Source: Streptomyces bambusae (GTDB lineage Bacteria; Actinomycetota; Actinomycetes; Streptomycetales; Streptomycetaceae). From it: DNA of 64,000 nucleotides. The number at the start of each line of letters is the position of its first letter. The first letter of the stretch is position 1. Below are positions 1 to 7,768 of the stretch, piece by piece. A model generated the notes under the pieces. That model was given only the letters and a program-made list of their open reading frames with translations. It was not told where the DNA came from and ran no database searches. The translations under genes were made by a program, and so were the position numbers. The stretch spans positions 40,066 through 104,065 of the forward strand of contig NZ_JAJAUZ010000026.1 in assembly GCF_020532645.1 (NCBI RefSeq), read 5' to 3'.

Positions 1-1
1 C

Positions 2-55
2 GGCGTCGGCTCCATCGCCGTCGAGACGGCCACCAAGAACGCGGCGGTGGACTAG
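2..55 (+). CDS. C-terminal end of an ABC transporter substrate-binding protein (partial)
   Basis: Only the last 17 codons are in the window, reading GVGSIAVETATKNAAVD before a TAG stop. The permease start codon follows two bases after the stop. The fragment is too short to classify by itself. It is inferred to be the solute-binding lipoprotein because the next genes are an amino-acid permease and ATPase, which usually follow their binding protein in actinomycetes. Confidence 0.45.
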   Translation, partial: GVGSIAVETATKNAAVD

Positions 56-57
56 AG

Positions 58-1035
58 ATGCCCGTCACCAAGACCCCTGCCGCACTCCGGTCCGACGAGG
101 AGCGGCACGTGCAGGAGCAGCCGGAGATCGTCCCGGTCCGCAACCACGGCCGCTGGCTGGGCGCCACGGCCTCCGTACTCGCGCTCGCCGGACTGGTCGG
201 CTCCCTCGCCAAGAACGACAACCTGCGCTGGGACGTCGTCGGCGACCACCTCTTCGCCGACCTCGTCTTCGACGGCCTTGCCACCACCCTGTGGCTCACC
301 GCGGCCGCCATGCTCCTGGGCCTGGGCCTGGGAACGCTCGTGGCCGTCATGCGCCTGTCCCCCAGCCCCGTGCTCTGCGGCCTCGCCAACCTGTTCGTCT
401 GGGTGTTCCGGGGCACCCCGCTGCTCGTTCAGATCATCTTCTGGGGATACGCGGCCGCTCTCTACTCCCAGGTGAAGATCGGCATTCCGTTCACCGATGT
501 CACCTTCTTCCAGGCCGACACCAACTCCCTGCTCACCCCCGCGGTCGCCGCCCTCCTGGCCCTCGGCCTCAACGAGGCCGCCTACGCCTCGGAGATCGTC
601 CGCGCCGGCATCCAGTCCGTGGACCCGGGGCAGGCGGAGGCGGCCCACTCCCTGGGCATGCGCCCCGCCCTGACGATGCGCCGGATCGTCCTGCCGCAGG
701 CCATGCGGGTCATCATCCCCCCGATGGGCAACGAGACCATCAACATGCTCAAGATGACCGCACTGGTATCGGTCATCTCGGCGCACGACCTGATGTCCAA
801 CATCCAGGCCGTGTACGCACAGAACTACCAGGTCATCCCCATGCTCGTGGTGGCCAGCCTCTGGTATCTCGCCCTGGTGACCCTCCTGGGCATCCCCCAG
901 GCCTGGCTGGAGCGCCGCTACGGCCGCGGCACCACCGGCGCGGGACACACCTCCCCGCTGCGCCGCCTGCTCGGCGGAGCCGCAGGCCCCAGGAGCGCCC
1001 CGGGCGCGAAGAACGACAAGGAGCGGAGCCGATGA
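58..1035 (+). CDS. Amino-acid ABC transporter permease (HisM/GlnP type)
   Basis: Inner-membrane permease of 325 residues for a polar amino acid or small peptide-derived substrate. After a ~35-residue basic/acidic cytoplasmic N-terminus there are about five hydrophobic segments. The EAA loop that contacts the ATPase is visible around residues 200-220 (EAAHSLGMRPALTMRRIVLP), and the FRGTPLLVQ signature of the polar amino-acid subfamily is near residue 118. The ATG start sits two bases after the previous stop and the gene overlaps the ATPase start by four bases (ATGA), so translation is probably coupled. The C-terminal tail after residue ~285 is longer than usual and hydrophilic. Substrate is not visible from sequence; the neighbouring cyanophycinase suggests Asp, Arg or a dipeptide of them. 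Confidence 0.93.
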   Translation: MPVTKTPAALRSDEERHVQEQPEIVPVRNHGRWLGATASVLALAGLVGSLAKNDNLRWDVVGDHLFADLVFDGLATTLWLTAAAMLLGLGLGTLVAVMRLSPSPVLCGLANLFVWVFRGTPLLVQIIFWGYAAALYSQVKIGIPFTDVTFFQADTNSLLTPAVAALLALGLNEAAYASEIVRAGIQSVDPGQAEAAHSLGMRPALTMRRIVLPQAMRVIIPPMGNETINMLKMTALVSVISAHDLMSNIQAVYAQNYQVIPMLVVASLWYLALVTLLGIPQAWLERRYGRGTTGAGHTSPLRRLLGGAAGPRSAPGAKNDKERSR

Positions 1036-1796
1036 GCACGGCCATGGTGCGTGCCGAAGGCGTGCGCAAGCAGTTCGGCGGGCTGGAGGTCCTCAAGGGC
1101 ATCGACCTGTCCGTCGAGCGGGGGCAGGTCTGCTGCCTGCTGGGCCCGTCCGGGTCGGGCAAGTCCACCTTCCTGCGGTGCATCAACCACCTGGAGAAGG
1201 TCGACGGGGGCAGACTCACCGTCGACGGGGACCTCGTCGGCTACCGGCAGCAGGGCAGCAGGCTGTACGAACTGCGCGAACGGGAGGTCGCCGCGCGCCG
1301 CCGGGACATCGGCATGGTGTTCCAGCGGTTCAACCTCTTCCCCCACATGACGGCCGTCGAGAACGTCACCGAGGCGCCCGTGCGGGTCGGCGGGGTCTCC
1401 CGAAGCGAAGCCCTGGAGCAGGCCCACGCACTGCTGGCGCGGGTCGGCCTGGGCGACCGGTCCGGCCACTACCCGGCCCAGCTGTCCGGCGGGCAGCAGC
1501 AGCGCGTGGCGATCGCGCGCGCCCTGGCCATGCGGCCGAAGCTGATGCTGTTCGACGAGCCGACCTCCGCGCTCGACCCCGAACTCGTCGGCGAGGTGCT
1601 CGATGTGATGCGGCAGCTCGCCGCCGACGGCATGACCATGGTCGTCGTCACGCACGAGATCGGGTTCGCACGCGAGGCCGGCGATACGGCGGTCTTCATG
1701 GACGAAGGCGTCGTCGTCGAAGCAGGCGACCCCCGCCGCGTCCTGGCCGACCCGGAGCAGGAGCGCACCCGGGCGTTCCTCTCGAAGGTCCTGTGA
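1032..1796 (+). CDS. Amino-acid ABC transporter ATP-binding protein (GlnQ/HisP type)
   Basis: Cytoplasmic ATPase of 254 residues that energises the permease just upstream. The start is the ATG overlapping the permease stop (ATGA). Walker A is GPSGSGKST near residue 37, the Q-loop is in VFQRFNLFPH, the signature is LSGGQQQR near residue 153, Walker B is LMLFDEPTSALD, and the switch His is in VVVTHEIGFA. Length and motifs match the polar amino-acid (PAAT) ATPases. The open frame extends far upstream through the permease, but that extension has no family similarity. The gene ends in CTGTGAGC, where the stop overlaps the GTG start of the M20 peptidase, continuing the coupled operon. Confidence 0.95.
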   Translation: MSTAMVRAEGVRKQFGGLEVLKGIDLSVERGQVCCLLGPSGSGKSTFLRCINHLEKVDGGRLTVDGDLVGYRQQGSRLYELREREVAARRRDIGMVFQRFNLFPHMTAVENVTEAPVRVGGVSRSEALEQAHALLARVGLGDRSGHYPAQLSGGQQQRVAIARALAMRPKLMLFDEPTSALDPELVGEVLDVMRQLAADGMTMVVVTHEIGFAREAGDTAVFMDEGVVVEAGDPRRVLADPEQERTRAFLSKVL

Positions 1797-3007
1797 GCAC
1801 CGCCGCCGCCCGGCAGGTGCAGACCTGCGAGCTCCTCGGTCCGGCCCGCGCGCACCATTCCCGCTACCTGCGCGATCTTGAGGCGCTGGTGTCCATCGAC
1901 TCCGGCTCCTACAGCGCCGACGGCGTCAACAGAGTCGCCAACTGGGTGGAGAACCGCCTGCTCCTGCTGGGCTTCGCCGTCGAACGGATCCGTTTCGCAC
2001 CCGAGGGGGCGCGCAGGTGCGGGGACGCGCTGATCGGCCGCAAGCGCGGCCGCCTCACCGAGGCCGACGGCGGCCGCCGCATCCTCCTCGCCGGCCACAT
2101 GGACACCGTGTTCGAGGACGGCACAGCGGCCGCCCGCCCCTTCCGGCTCGACGGCTCCATCGCCACGGGTCCCGGAGTCAGCGACGACAAGGGGGGCCTG
2201 CTGGCCGGGCTCGCCGCCCTGGAGGTCCTGCACGGGCACGGCGCGGACACGTACGAGGAGCTGGTCTTCCTGGCCACTCCGGACGAGGAGATCGGTTCCC
2301 CCTCCAGCCGCGGACTGACCGAGAGGACCGCCCGCGGGATGCACTACGGCCTCGGCCTCGAATGCGCCCGGGAGAACGGTGACCTCGTCATCGCCCGCAA
2401 GGGCGTCGCCGACTTCCTGATCACCGTCACCGGGCGTGCGGCCCACGCCGGCATCGAGCCCGAGCGCGGGGCGAACGCCGCGCTCGCGGCGGCCCACCTG
2501 GTCGTGGCCCTCCAGGCCCTCAACGGTCGCTGGGACGAGGCCACGGTCAACGTCGGTGTGGTCCGCGCCGGGACCCGGGCCAACATCGTGTGCCCGCAGG
2601 CCGAGCTCCGGGTGGAAGTCCGCGCGGCCACCGCAGCCGGCGTCCGGCGCGTCCGGCAAGCCATCCAGGAAGTCGCCGGACATCCGACCGTGCCAGGGAC
2701 CACCGTCGGCGTCGAGCAGCTGGACCTCTGCCCGCCCATGGAGGACACCCCCGCCTCGCGCCGCATGCTCGAAGCAGCGAGGCGCGCCGGCCGGGCCGTG
2801 GGCGTGGAATTCGGCGCGGCCGCCACCGGCGGCGTGGGGGACGCCAACCTGATCGCGGGAGCCGGAGTACCGACCCTGGACGGTCTGGGCCCCGTCGGCG
2901 GCGCCGACCACACCCCACAGGAGTGGCTCGACACCTCCACCGCCCCCGAGCGCATCGCCGTCCTGGCCGCGCTCATCGCCGACCTCGGCGACGCCCGCAA
3001 CCCGTGA
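1793..3007 (+). CDS. M20 family zinc dipeptidase (carboxypeptidase G2-like)
   Basis: Predicted cytoplasmic dinuclear-zinc peptidase of 404 residues. The GTG start overlaps the ATPase stop (GTGA), so it is the fourth gene of the coupled transporter unit. Visible metal and catalytic residues follow the carboxypeptidase G2 order: His and Asp in AGHMDTV, bridging Asp in GVSDDKGG, Glu-Glu in TPDEEIGS, a Glu in GLECAREN, and the last His in GGADHTPQEW. The dimerisation domain lies between (KGVADFLITVTGRAAHAG onward). There is no signal peptide, so it should act after import. The pairing with a secreted cyanophycinase suggests hydrolysis of the beta-Asp-Arg dipeptides released from cyanophycin. A general N-acyl amino-acid or glutamate carboxypeptidase role is the alternative. 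Confidence 0.9.
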   Translation: MSTAAARQVQTCELLGPARAHHSRYLRDLEALVSIDSGSYSADGVNRVANWVENRLLLLGFAVERIRFAPEGARRCGDALIGRKRGRLTEADGGRRILLAGHMDTVFEDGTAAARPFRLDGSIATGPGVSDDKGGLLAGLAALEVLHGHGADTYEELVFLATPDEEIGSPSSRGLTERTARGMHYGLGLECARENGDLVIARKGVADFLITVTGRAAHAGIEPERGANAALAAAHLVVALQALNGRWDEATVNVGVVRAGTRANIVCPQAELRVEVRAATAAGVRRVRQAIQEVAGHPTVPGTTVGVEQLDLCPPMEDTPASRRMLEAARRAGRAVGVEFGAAATGGVGDANLIAGAGVPTLDGLGPVGGADHTPQEWLDTSTAPERIAVLAALIADLGDARNP

Positions 3008-3016
3008 CCCGGCGCG

Positions 3017-3042
3017 CCCCGCCCCGGCCGCCCGGGGCGGGG
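3017..3042 (+). terminator. Intercistronic GC hairpin between peptidase and cyanophycinase genes
   Basis: An 11-bp perfect inverted repeat (CCCCGCCCCGG / CCGGGGCGGGG) with a four-base loop begins ten bases after the peptidase stop. No T-run follows. It could attenuate read-through into the cyanophycinase gene, stabilise the upstream mRNA, or both. Confidence 0.55.
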
Positions 3043-3096
3043 TCCCGCCCGCACACCTGCACGCCCGCACCCCCACCCACGAACCACGGAGGAACC

Positions 3097-4383
3097 ATGC
3101 GCGTCCCACCCCGCCCCGCCCGCCGCGCCGTACTGACGTGCAGCATCGCCCTCGTCCTCCTCGGCGCGGCACCCGCCGCCCAGGCCGGGCCCGGGCACGC
3201 CGGCGGGACCGGCTCACTGGTCCTGATCGGCGGCGGCCTGAAGGCCGACAACAAGGCCGTCTACGGCGAGATCGTCAAGCGCGCGGGCGGCTCCGCGGCC
3301 CGCATCGGCGTCATCACCGCGGCCTCCGTCCCCGAGAGCCGGGACCCGAACGCCGGCGACCCCGCCACGTGCAGCAACTCGGCCTGCAACGGCGCGTACT
3401 ACGTCGGCCTGTTCAAGAAGCACGGCGCGTCCGAAGCCCAGTGGATACCCCTGGACACCGATCACGTCGCCAACTCCGACGACCCCGCCGTCGTCGCGCA
3501 GGTCAACTCGATGACCGGGTTCTTCTTCGGCGGCGGCGACCAGTACCGCTACATCACCACCCTCCTGCGCGGCGACGCCCACGAGGACTCCGCGGTCCTC
3601 GCCGCCATCCGGGCAAAGCTCGCCCGCGGAGCCGTGGTCGCAGGTTCCTCGGCCGGGGCGCAGATCGCCTCCGGGCCCCACATGGTCAGCGGCGGCGAAT
3701 CCTACGAGGGCCTGCGGGACGGCAGCACCCCCGGCTACTTCGCGGACCCCGCCCGCCTCGGCCACATCCCCCGAGGCGGGTTCGGATTCCTGACCTCCGG
3801 CCTCATCGACACCCACACCGGGGCGTACGGCCGCGAGGGACGGGCGTACCGCCTCGCCGCCGACACCGGGCACGACCGCGTGTACGCGCTGGAGGAGAAC
3901 ACGGCCCTCATCGTCGACGCCCCCGGCAGCAGGCACGAGCGGATGACCGTCCTGGGCCCCCAGGGCGTCGCCGTCCTGGACCTGCGCCGGACACTGGTCC
4001 GCTCAGGCGACTCCGGCTGGGGACTGCGCGGGGCCCGCTACTCCTACCTCACCGACGACGACCGCTACCACCCCCACTCCTGGACCGCCTACCCCGCCAC
4101 TGACAAGAGGCGGCTGCGCGCCACCGGCACCAGCGCGGTCCCCGCCAACCACGACGTCTTCCACTCCTCCGCCAACCCGGCGGGCACCCCGTACTCCTTC
4201 CGCGACACCGCACGGGCCCTCGGCGCAACGCGCACTCAGAACTCGGCGAAGTCCACCACCTTCGAAACGGACCCGCAGTTCACCGTCACCTTCACCAAGG
4301 GCGCGGGCTTCAGCGCCTGGAGCGGAGACGGCACCAGCCCCCAGACACTTCTCGGCCTCCGGATCGACGTCGCACGCAGCTGA
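3097..4383 (+). CDS. Secreted cyanophycinase (S51 family, CphE-like)
   Basis: Extracellular peptidase of 428 residues predicted to cut multi-Arg-poly-Asp (cyanophycin) into dipeptides. The signal peptide runs from the basic MRVPPRPARR through a hydrophobic core to a likely AQA cleavage site near residue 29. The cyanophycinase core includes IGGGLKADN, GGGDQ around residue 145, and the nucleophile motif GSSAGAQ with Ser at about residue 185. The length fits the extracellular branch of the family, which carries a C-terminal extension compared with the ~270-residue intracellular enzymes. The ATG start has a GGAGGAA ribosome site. It follows the transporter/M20 unit by 89 bases with a hairpin in between, and ends at a strong terminator. 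Confidence 0.9.
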   Translation: MRVPPRPARRAVLTCSIALVLLGAAPAAQAGPGHAGGTGSLVLIGGGLKADNKAVYGEIVKRAGGSAARIGVITAASVPESRDPNAGDPATCSNSACNGAYYVGLFKKHGASEAQWIPLDTDHVANSDDPAVVAQVNSMTGFFFGGGDQYRYITTLLRGDAHEDSAVLAAIRAKLARGAVVAGSSAGAQIASGPHMVSGGESYEGLRDGSTPGYFADPARLGHIPRGGFGFLTSGLIDTHTGAYGREGRAYRLAADTGHDRVYALEENTALIVDAPGSRHERMTVLGPQGVAVLDLRRTLVRSGDSGWGLRGARYSYLTDDDRYHPHSWTAYPATDKRRLRATGTSAVPANHDVFHSSANPAGTPYSFRDTARALGATRTQNSAKSTTFETDPQFTVTFTKGAGFSAWSGDGTSPQTLLGLRIDVARS

Positions 4384-4389
4384 CGGCCG

Positions 4390-4419
4390 GGTGGGGCGGC
4401 CCGGACCGGCCGCCCCGCC
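4390..4419 (+). terminator. Rho-independent-like terminator after cyanophycinase
   Basis: Stem GGTGGGGCGGCC / GGCCGCCCCGCC (12 bp, one G-T type mismatch) with a six-base loop, starting seven bases after the stop codon. It closes the transporter-peptidase-cyanophycinase unit. Confidence 0.75.
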
Positions 4420-4646
4420 GCACGGCACTCCTTGGAGACGTCCGTGGCACCCGGCCTCCTCGCGGACCTCTCCCCCTCGATGCGGGCGGCGGGGGCATCA
4501 GGACTGCTCGACACGGACCGGCAGCAGGATTGCACTGCCCAGGTCGGTGCAGGCGACTCACCTGGGACCGCTCACCGTCGGCGGCGGGCTTCCAGTGCGT
4601 TCGCATCGTCCCGTTCACTGCAGCCTCGCTCGTTGCTCGTGGACGC

Positions 4647-4676
4647 AACGGGAGACGGAACGGGAGACGGAACGGG
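4647..4676. repeat. 12-bp direct repeats upstream of the RpiR gene
   Basis: The unit AACGGGAGACGG occurs twice head to tail and is followed by a half copy (AACGGG), about 95 bases before the regulator start. The rest of 4420-4769 has no credible gene. Tandem half-sites on one helix face spacing (12 bp) could bind the RpiR protein, but this is inference. Confidence 0.6.
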
Positions 4677-4769
4677 TCCTTCGCGCTTCGCCCGGCCCGA
4701 TCCCTGCGGCGCGGCAGGTACTAAGCTCGGCGGACGCGGTACGAACCGACCGGAAGGATCCACCCGACG

Positions 4770-5636
4770 ATGAGCGGCACGCTTGCCGACAGCATCCGCG
4801 CCACGCTGGGCGACTTCAGCCCGGCTGAACGCAAGGTCGCCCGCGTACTGCTGGCCGGCTACCCGTCGCCGGTCTTCGAGACCGTCGCCGTGATCGCCGA
4901 GCGAGCCGCCGTCTCGACACCCACAGTGCTGCGGTTCGCGGCGCGCATGGGCTACCGCGGTTTCCCCGACCTCCAGGCCGCGGTCCGCGGGGAACTGGAC
5001 GCCCGCAGCGCCTCCCCCATCACCCTCTACGAAGCCGCCGGCCTTGGCCAGTCAGACGACAGGCAGGGCGGTGCCGGGATCCTGGAGCGCGCCGCCACCG
5101 TGTTCGCGCCGGCGCTGACCCAGACGCTCGCAGAGATCCCTCCGCACGACTTCGAGCGCGCGGTGGAGCTGCTGGCCGACCGCAAGCGCCGTGTCACGCT
5201 CGCCGGCGGGCGGTTCACCCATCTGTTGGCGCAGTACCTCGGCCTGCACCTGATGCAACTGCGGGAAGAAGTCCGCCTCCTGCCGGACCGGCCAGTCGAA
5301 CGCACCGCGGCGCTTGCCCAGTTGACCCGTCGCGACGTCGTGGTGCTGTTCGACTACCGCCGCTACGAAGCGGACAAGACCGCTATCGCCCAGCTCGCCG
5401 GTGAGGCTGGGGGCAGGTCCGTGTTGTTCACGGATCCCTGGCTCTCCCCCGCGGCAGCCCACGCGGACGTGGTCCTGCCCGCGCAGGTGGGGACCATGGC
5501 CCCGTACGACAGCCTCGCGCCCACGATGGCCGTCATCGAGGCGGTCATCGCGGGAGTCATCGAAGCACTCGGCCCCGAAGGGCACCGCCATCTGAGTCGC
5601 AACGAGGACACCGCCCGCCGCGTGGGCCTCATCTGA
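4770..5636 (+). CDS. MurR/RpiR family transcriptional regulator
   Basis: DNA-binding regulator of 288 residues. The N-terminal RpiR helix-turn-helix covers about residues 1-77 (FSPAERKVARVLL, then AAVSTPTVLRFAARMGYRGF as recognition region). The C-terminal SIS domain covers about 125-270 and usually binds a phosphosugar or other small ligand. The ATG start at 4770 matches the family N-terminus. The gene lies on the same strand directly after the cyanophycinase terminator, so it probably controls that operon. Regulators of this family often control amino-acid or sugar catabolism. The effector cannot be read from the sequence. Confidence 0.88.
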   Translation: MSGTLADSIRATLGDFSPAERKVARVLLAGYPSPVFETVAVIAERAAVSTPTVLRFAARMGYRGFPDLQAAVRGELDARSASPITLYEAAGLGQSDDRQGGAGILERAATVFAPALTQTLAEIPPHDFERAVELLADRKRRVTLAGGRFTHLLAQYLGLHLMQLREEVRLLPDRPVERTAALAQLTRRDVVVLFDYRRYEADKTAIAQLAGEAGGRSVLFTDPWLSPAAAHADVVLPAQVGTMAPYDSLAPTMAVIEAVIAGVIEALGPEGHRHLSRNEDTARRVGLI

Positions 5637-6700
5637 ACCGGCGGGGCGGCCGGCTCCCCCTTGCACGGTTGGTCCGACTTCAACCCCCTCCACTGCCCGG
5701 TGAAGCCCCCGCAAGTCGATGCCTTGACTTCGGGCCGCGCACAACAGGGAGGACCGACCAGCACGAGTACGGAGCGCACGCTGTCGCCCCCGAGACCGAC
5801 CTTGCCCGCATCGCAGGCGGCTCGTACCCGGCCCGCGCCCCATGCACTCAGTCGGTGTGCACGTACGCGGACCGGATGGCGTCCACCCCGCGCTGCTTGC
5901 CGGGGCGTCATCTACGAGCAGGAACCCGATGTCCTGTACCGACCCGACCCGGAGGGCATGCGGGCGAAGCCCGTGGTCGGCCGGACCGACGAGGGGTCAG
6001 GGGGTGAACTCGGAGCGGCGTGCCGCGACTCGCCTGCTGCGGTGAGCGGGGGTCTTCACCCGCCCGCTCAAGCTCCTGGGCATCAACCGACCAGCACCAT
6101 GGCAAGATCACCAGGACTTTGAATCAGTCCGGTCAGGAGCTCTTGCGGTGGCGAAGCTTCATGGAGCTCTTGACGGTGTCCATCAGCGAACCGACCGGCT
6201 TCTCTCCCTGCGACCCGCAACTGCGACCTGCGCCAGTCACTCTCGTACTCACCGTAGTTGGCCATCGTGACTCCCTCGTAGTCGTCCATGGCCTCCTGGG
6301 AGCTGCCGGCCTGTAGGCCTGCCGGGGGCACCGAGACCCCCAGGCGGACCCGATCGCCGCCACTGCCGGCTTCGGGCTCGCACAGTGAATCCCACGCAAG
6401 GCCGCCGAAGCGTCTTGAGACCAGGCTGCCCTTGACGGTCCACGCCATGCCCAGCTCGAACGTAACCGGCAGCTCACATCCCCTCCCCGCGCCAATGGGG
6501 CCGGCGGCACTGACGGCATCCACGCGCTTCGGCCCCTCGTCGACGTCGTCCGTGACATCCGGGCCGGCCAGGCAACCGTGGACCAGACCGCTGACCACAT
6601 CCTGACGCACCCGCGAGACCGGCTGCGCAATCACAGATCTGACCTCCCACGACGTCTCTCCGCTGCGAATCGCCCTCGTTTCCGGCTGAGCTCTGCTCGC
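5637..6700. other. Long stretch without a convincing gene
   Basis: About 1 kb between the RpiR gene and an IS5 relic. Open frames exist on both strands but none shows a recognisable family, a good ribosome site, or steady codon bias. The best candidate is the minus strand between 6083 and 6480, where a short stretch beginning MANYGEYESDW has mixed codon use. It may be decayed coding sequence. Confidence 0.5.
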
Positions 6701-6711
6701 GGAAAATGCCG

Positions 6712-6860
6712 CTTGCGCGCTTCCGCCGAAGACGCCGCCGGCGGGAGCGACTGGGACGTGCCGGTGGACTCGACCACGGTGCGGGCCCGCCAACACGCCG
6801 CCGGCGCAAGTAGGCAGCGGCCGCGGCAGCCCCTCAAGCGAGGGCGGGCCGGGAACCGAT
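6712..6860 (+). pseudogene. IS5-family transposase relic
   Basis: The plus-strand reading contains DWDVPVDSTTVRARQHAAGA, which matches the first catalytic-Asp region of IS5-family (IS427-like) transposases, where the usual form is VSVDSTVVRAHQHAAGAR. The preceding RLRASAEDAAGG also fits. Neither the N-terminus nor the later DDE residues are present, so only a ~45-codon fragment survives. No intact inverted repeats were seen around it. Confidence 0.65.
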
Positions 6861-6927
6861 CGGTCCGGTCCGGTGTTGCGGAAACTGATCCCCCGGCCCG
6901 GGGAGCTGGCCGGCGTCGTAGTACGAT

Positions 6928-6970
6928 GTCATCCAATGGATGACGGTAGGGATGTCGTCCATCTGATGAC
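6928..6970. promoter_or_regulatory. Two tandem operator-like palindromes upstream of the helix-turn-helix gene
   Basis: A perfect inverted repeat, GTCATCC-AAT-GGATGAC, covers 6928-6944. A second copy that matches it at 13 of 17 positions and keeps the outer GTC...GAC arms covers 6954-6970, giving a 26-bp centre-to-centre spacing. Both lie within 65 bases of the downstream start codon, and a possible -10 hexamer TACGAT lies just before the first. The position suggests autoregulation by the downstream protein. Confidence 0.6.
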
Positions 6971-6988
6971 CAACTGAGGGAGGTGTCC

Positions 6989-7639
6989 GTGACCGCAGCC
7001 GATCGGCCGTCCGCGGGCGGTGCCGACGCCCAACGCCCGGCGTCCTTTTTCGCCGCCGCGGCGGCTCTTGCCGCGATGAACGATGCGCTGCGCCAGGGCC
7101 GGCACCAGGCCCCCGATGCCGCCGGACCGGGCCCCGAGCAGGCGCTGGCCTCCTTGATGCTGCTGCGGGAAGTGCGCGAACAGCTCGCAGGCTGGGAGAC
7201 CGGCCTGATCGAAACCGCCCGCGACGCGGGCGCCAGCTGGGCGGACCTGGCCCGCCCCCTCGGCGTCGCCAGCCGACAGGCCGCCGAACGCCGGTACCTG
7301 CGGGGCCGCCCGGGCGCCGTCGGCACCACCGGGGAACAGCGGGTGACGGCCACGCGCCGGGCCCGGGCCACCCAACGGGCCACGGCCACCTGGGCCCGCG
7401 CCAACGCCGCCGACCTGCGCCGCCTCGCCGGGCAGCTCACCGCACTCCCCCACCTCGGGCCCGAAGCACACCCGGCGCAGGCCGCCCTGCACGCCGCCCT
7501 CGGCTCCACCGACGCAGCCGGGCTCACCGAGCCCCTGACCTCCATGCGCCCCTACCTCGATGCCCGGCACACCGATCTCGTCGAGTGCCTGGACGCCCTC
7601 GAAGCCCGGCGCGCGACGGCCGTCGCCGCCGACGACTGA
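6989..7639 (+). CDS. Helix-turn-helix protein of the kind found beside heat-shock genes in Streptomyces
   Basis: Protein of 216 residues from the GTG at 6989, chosen because GAGGGAGG lies five bases upstream; a GTG six bases earlier is possible. The core is MLLREVREQLAGWETGLIE followed by a clear helix-turn-helix, GASWADLARPLGVASRQAAE, around residues 85-110, then an Arg/Ala-rich helical C-terminus. Relatives are annotated variously as Hsp18 regulator or, misleadingly, type III effector. Placement 130 bases before htpG on the same strand and the palindromes upstream fit a stress regulator. A paralogue sits at 29162-29776. Target genes are not known from sequence. Confidence 0.75.
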   Translation: MTAADRPSAGGADAQRPASFFAAAAALAAMNDALRQGRHQAPDAAGPGPEQALASLMLLREVREQLAGWETGLIETARDAGASWADLARPLGVASRQAAERRYLRGRPGAVGTTGEQRVTATRRARATQRATATWARANAADLRRLAGQLTALPHLGPEAHPAQAALHAALGSTDAAGLTEPLTSMRPYLDARHTDLVECLDALEARRATAVAADD

Positions 7640-7768
7640 CCTCCGCCACAGGGCGCCGCACCCCTGCGGGCGCAGTGCGACCCGCCCCGAACCACGCCGG
7701 TGCAGGACAACGATCCGCCTCGGCCCGACTCCCCTCCGTACACGACGTTCCCACAGCAGGAGACTTAC

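Noticed and set aside
6083..6796. A 237-codon minus-strand frame in the gap before the IS5 relic
   Set aside because: Mixed codon use, no ribosome site, no family; part of it is antisense to the IS5 relic. Left as unassigned sequence.
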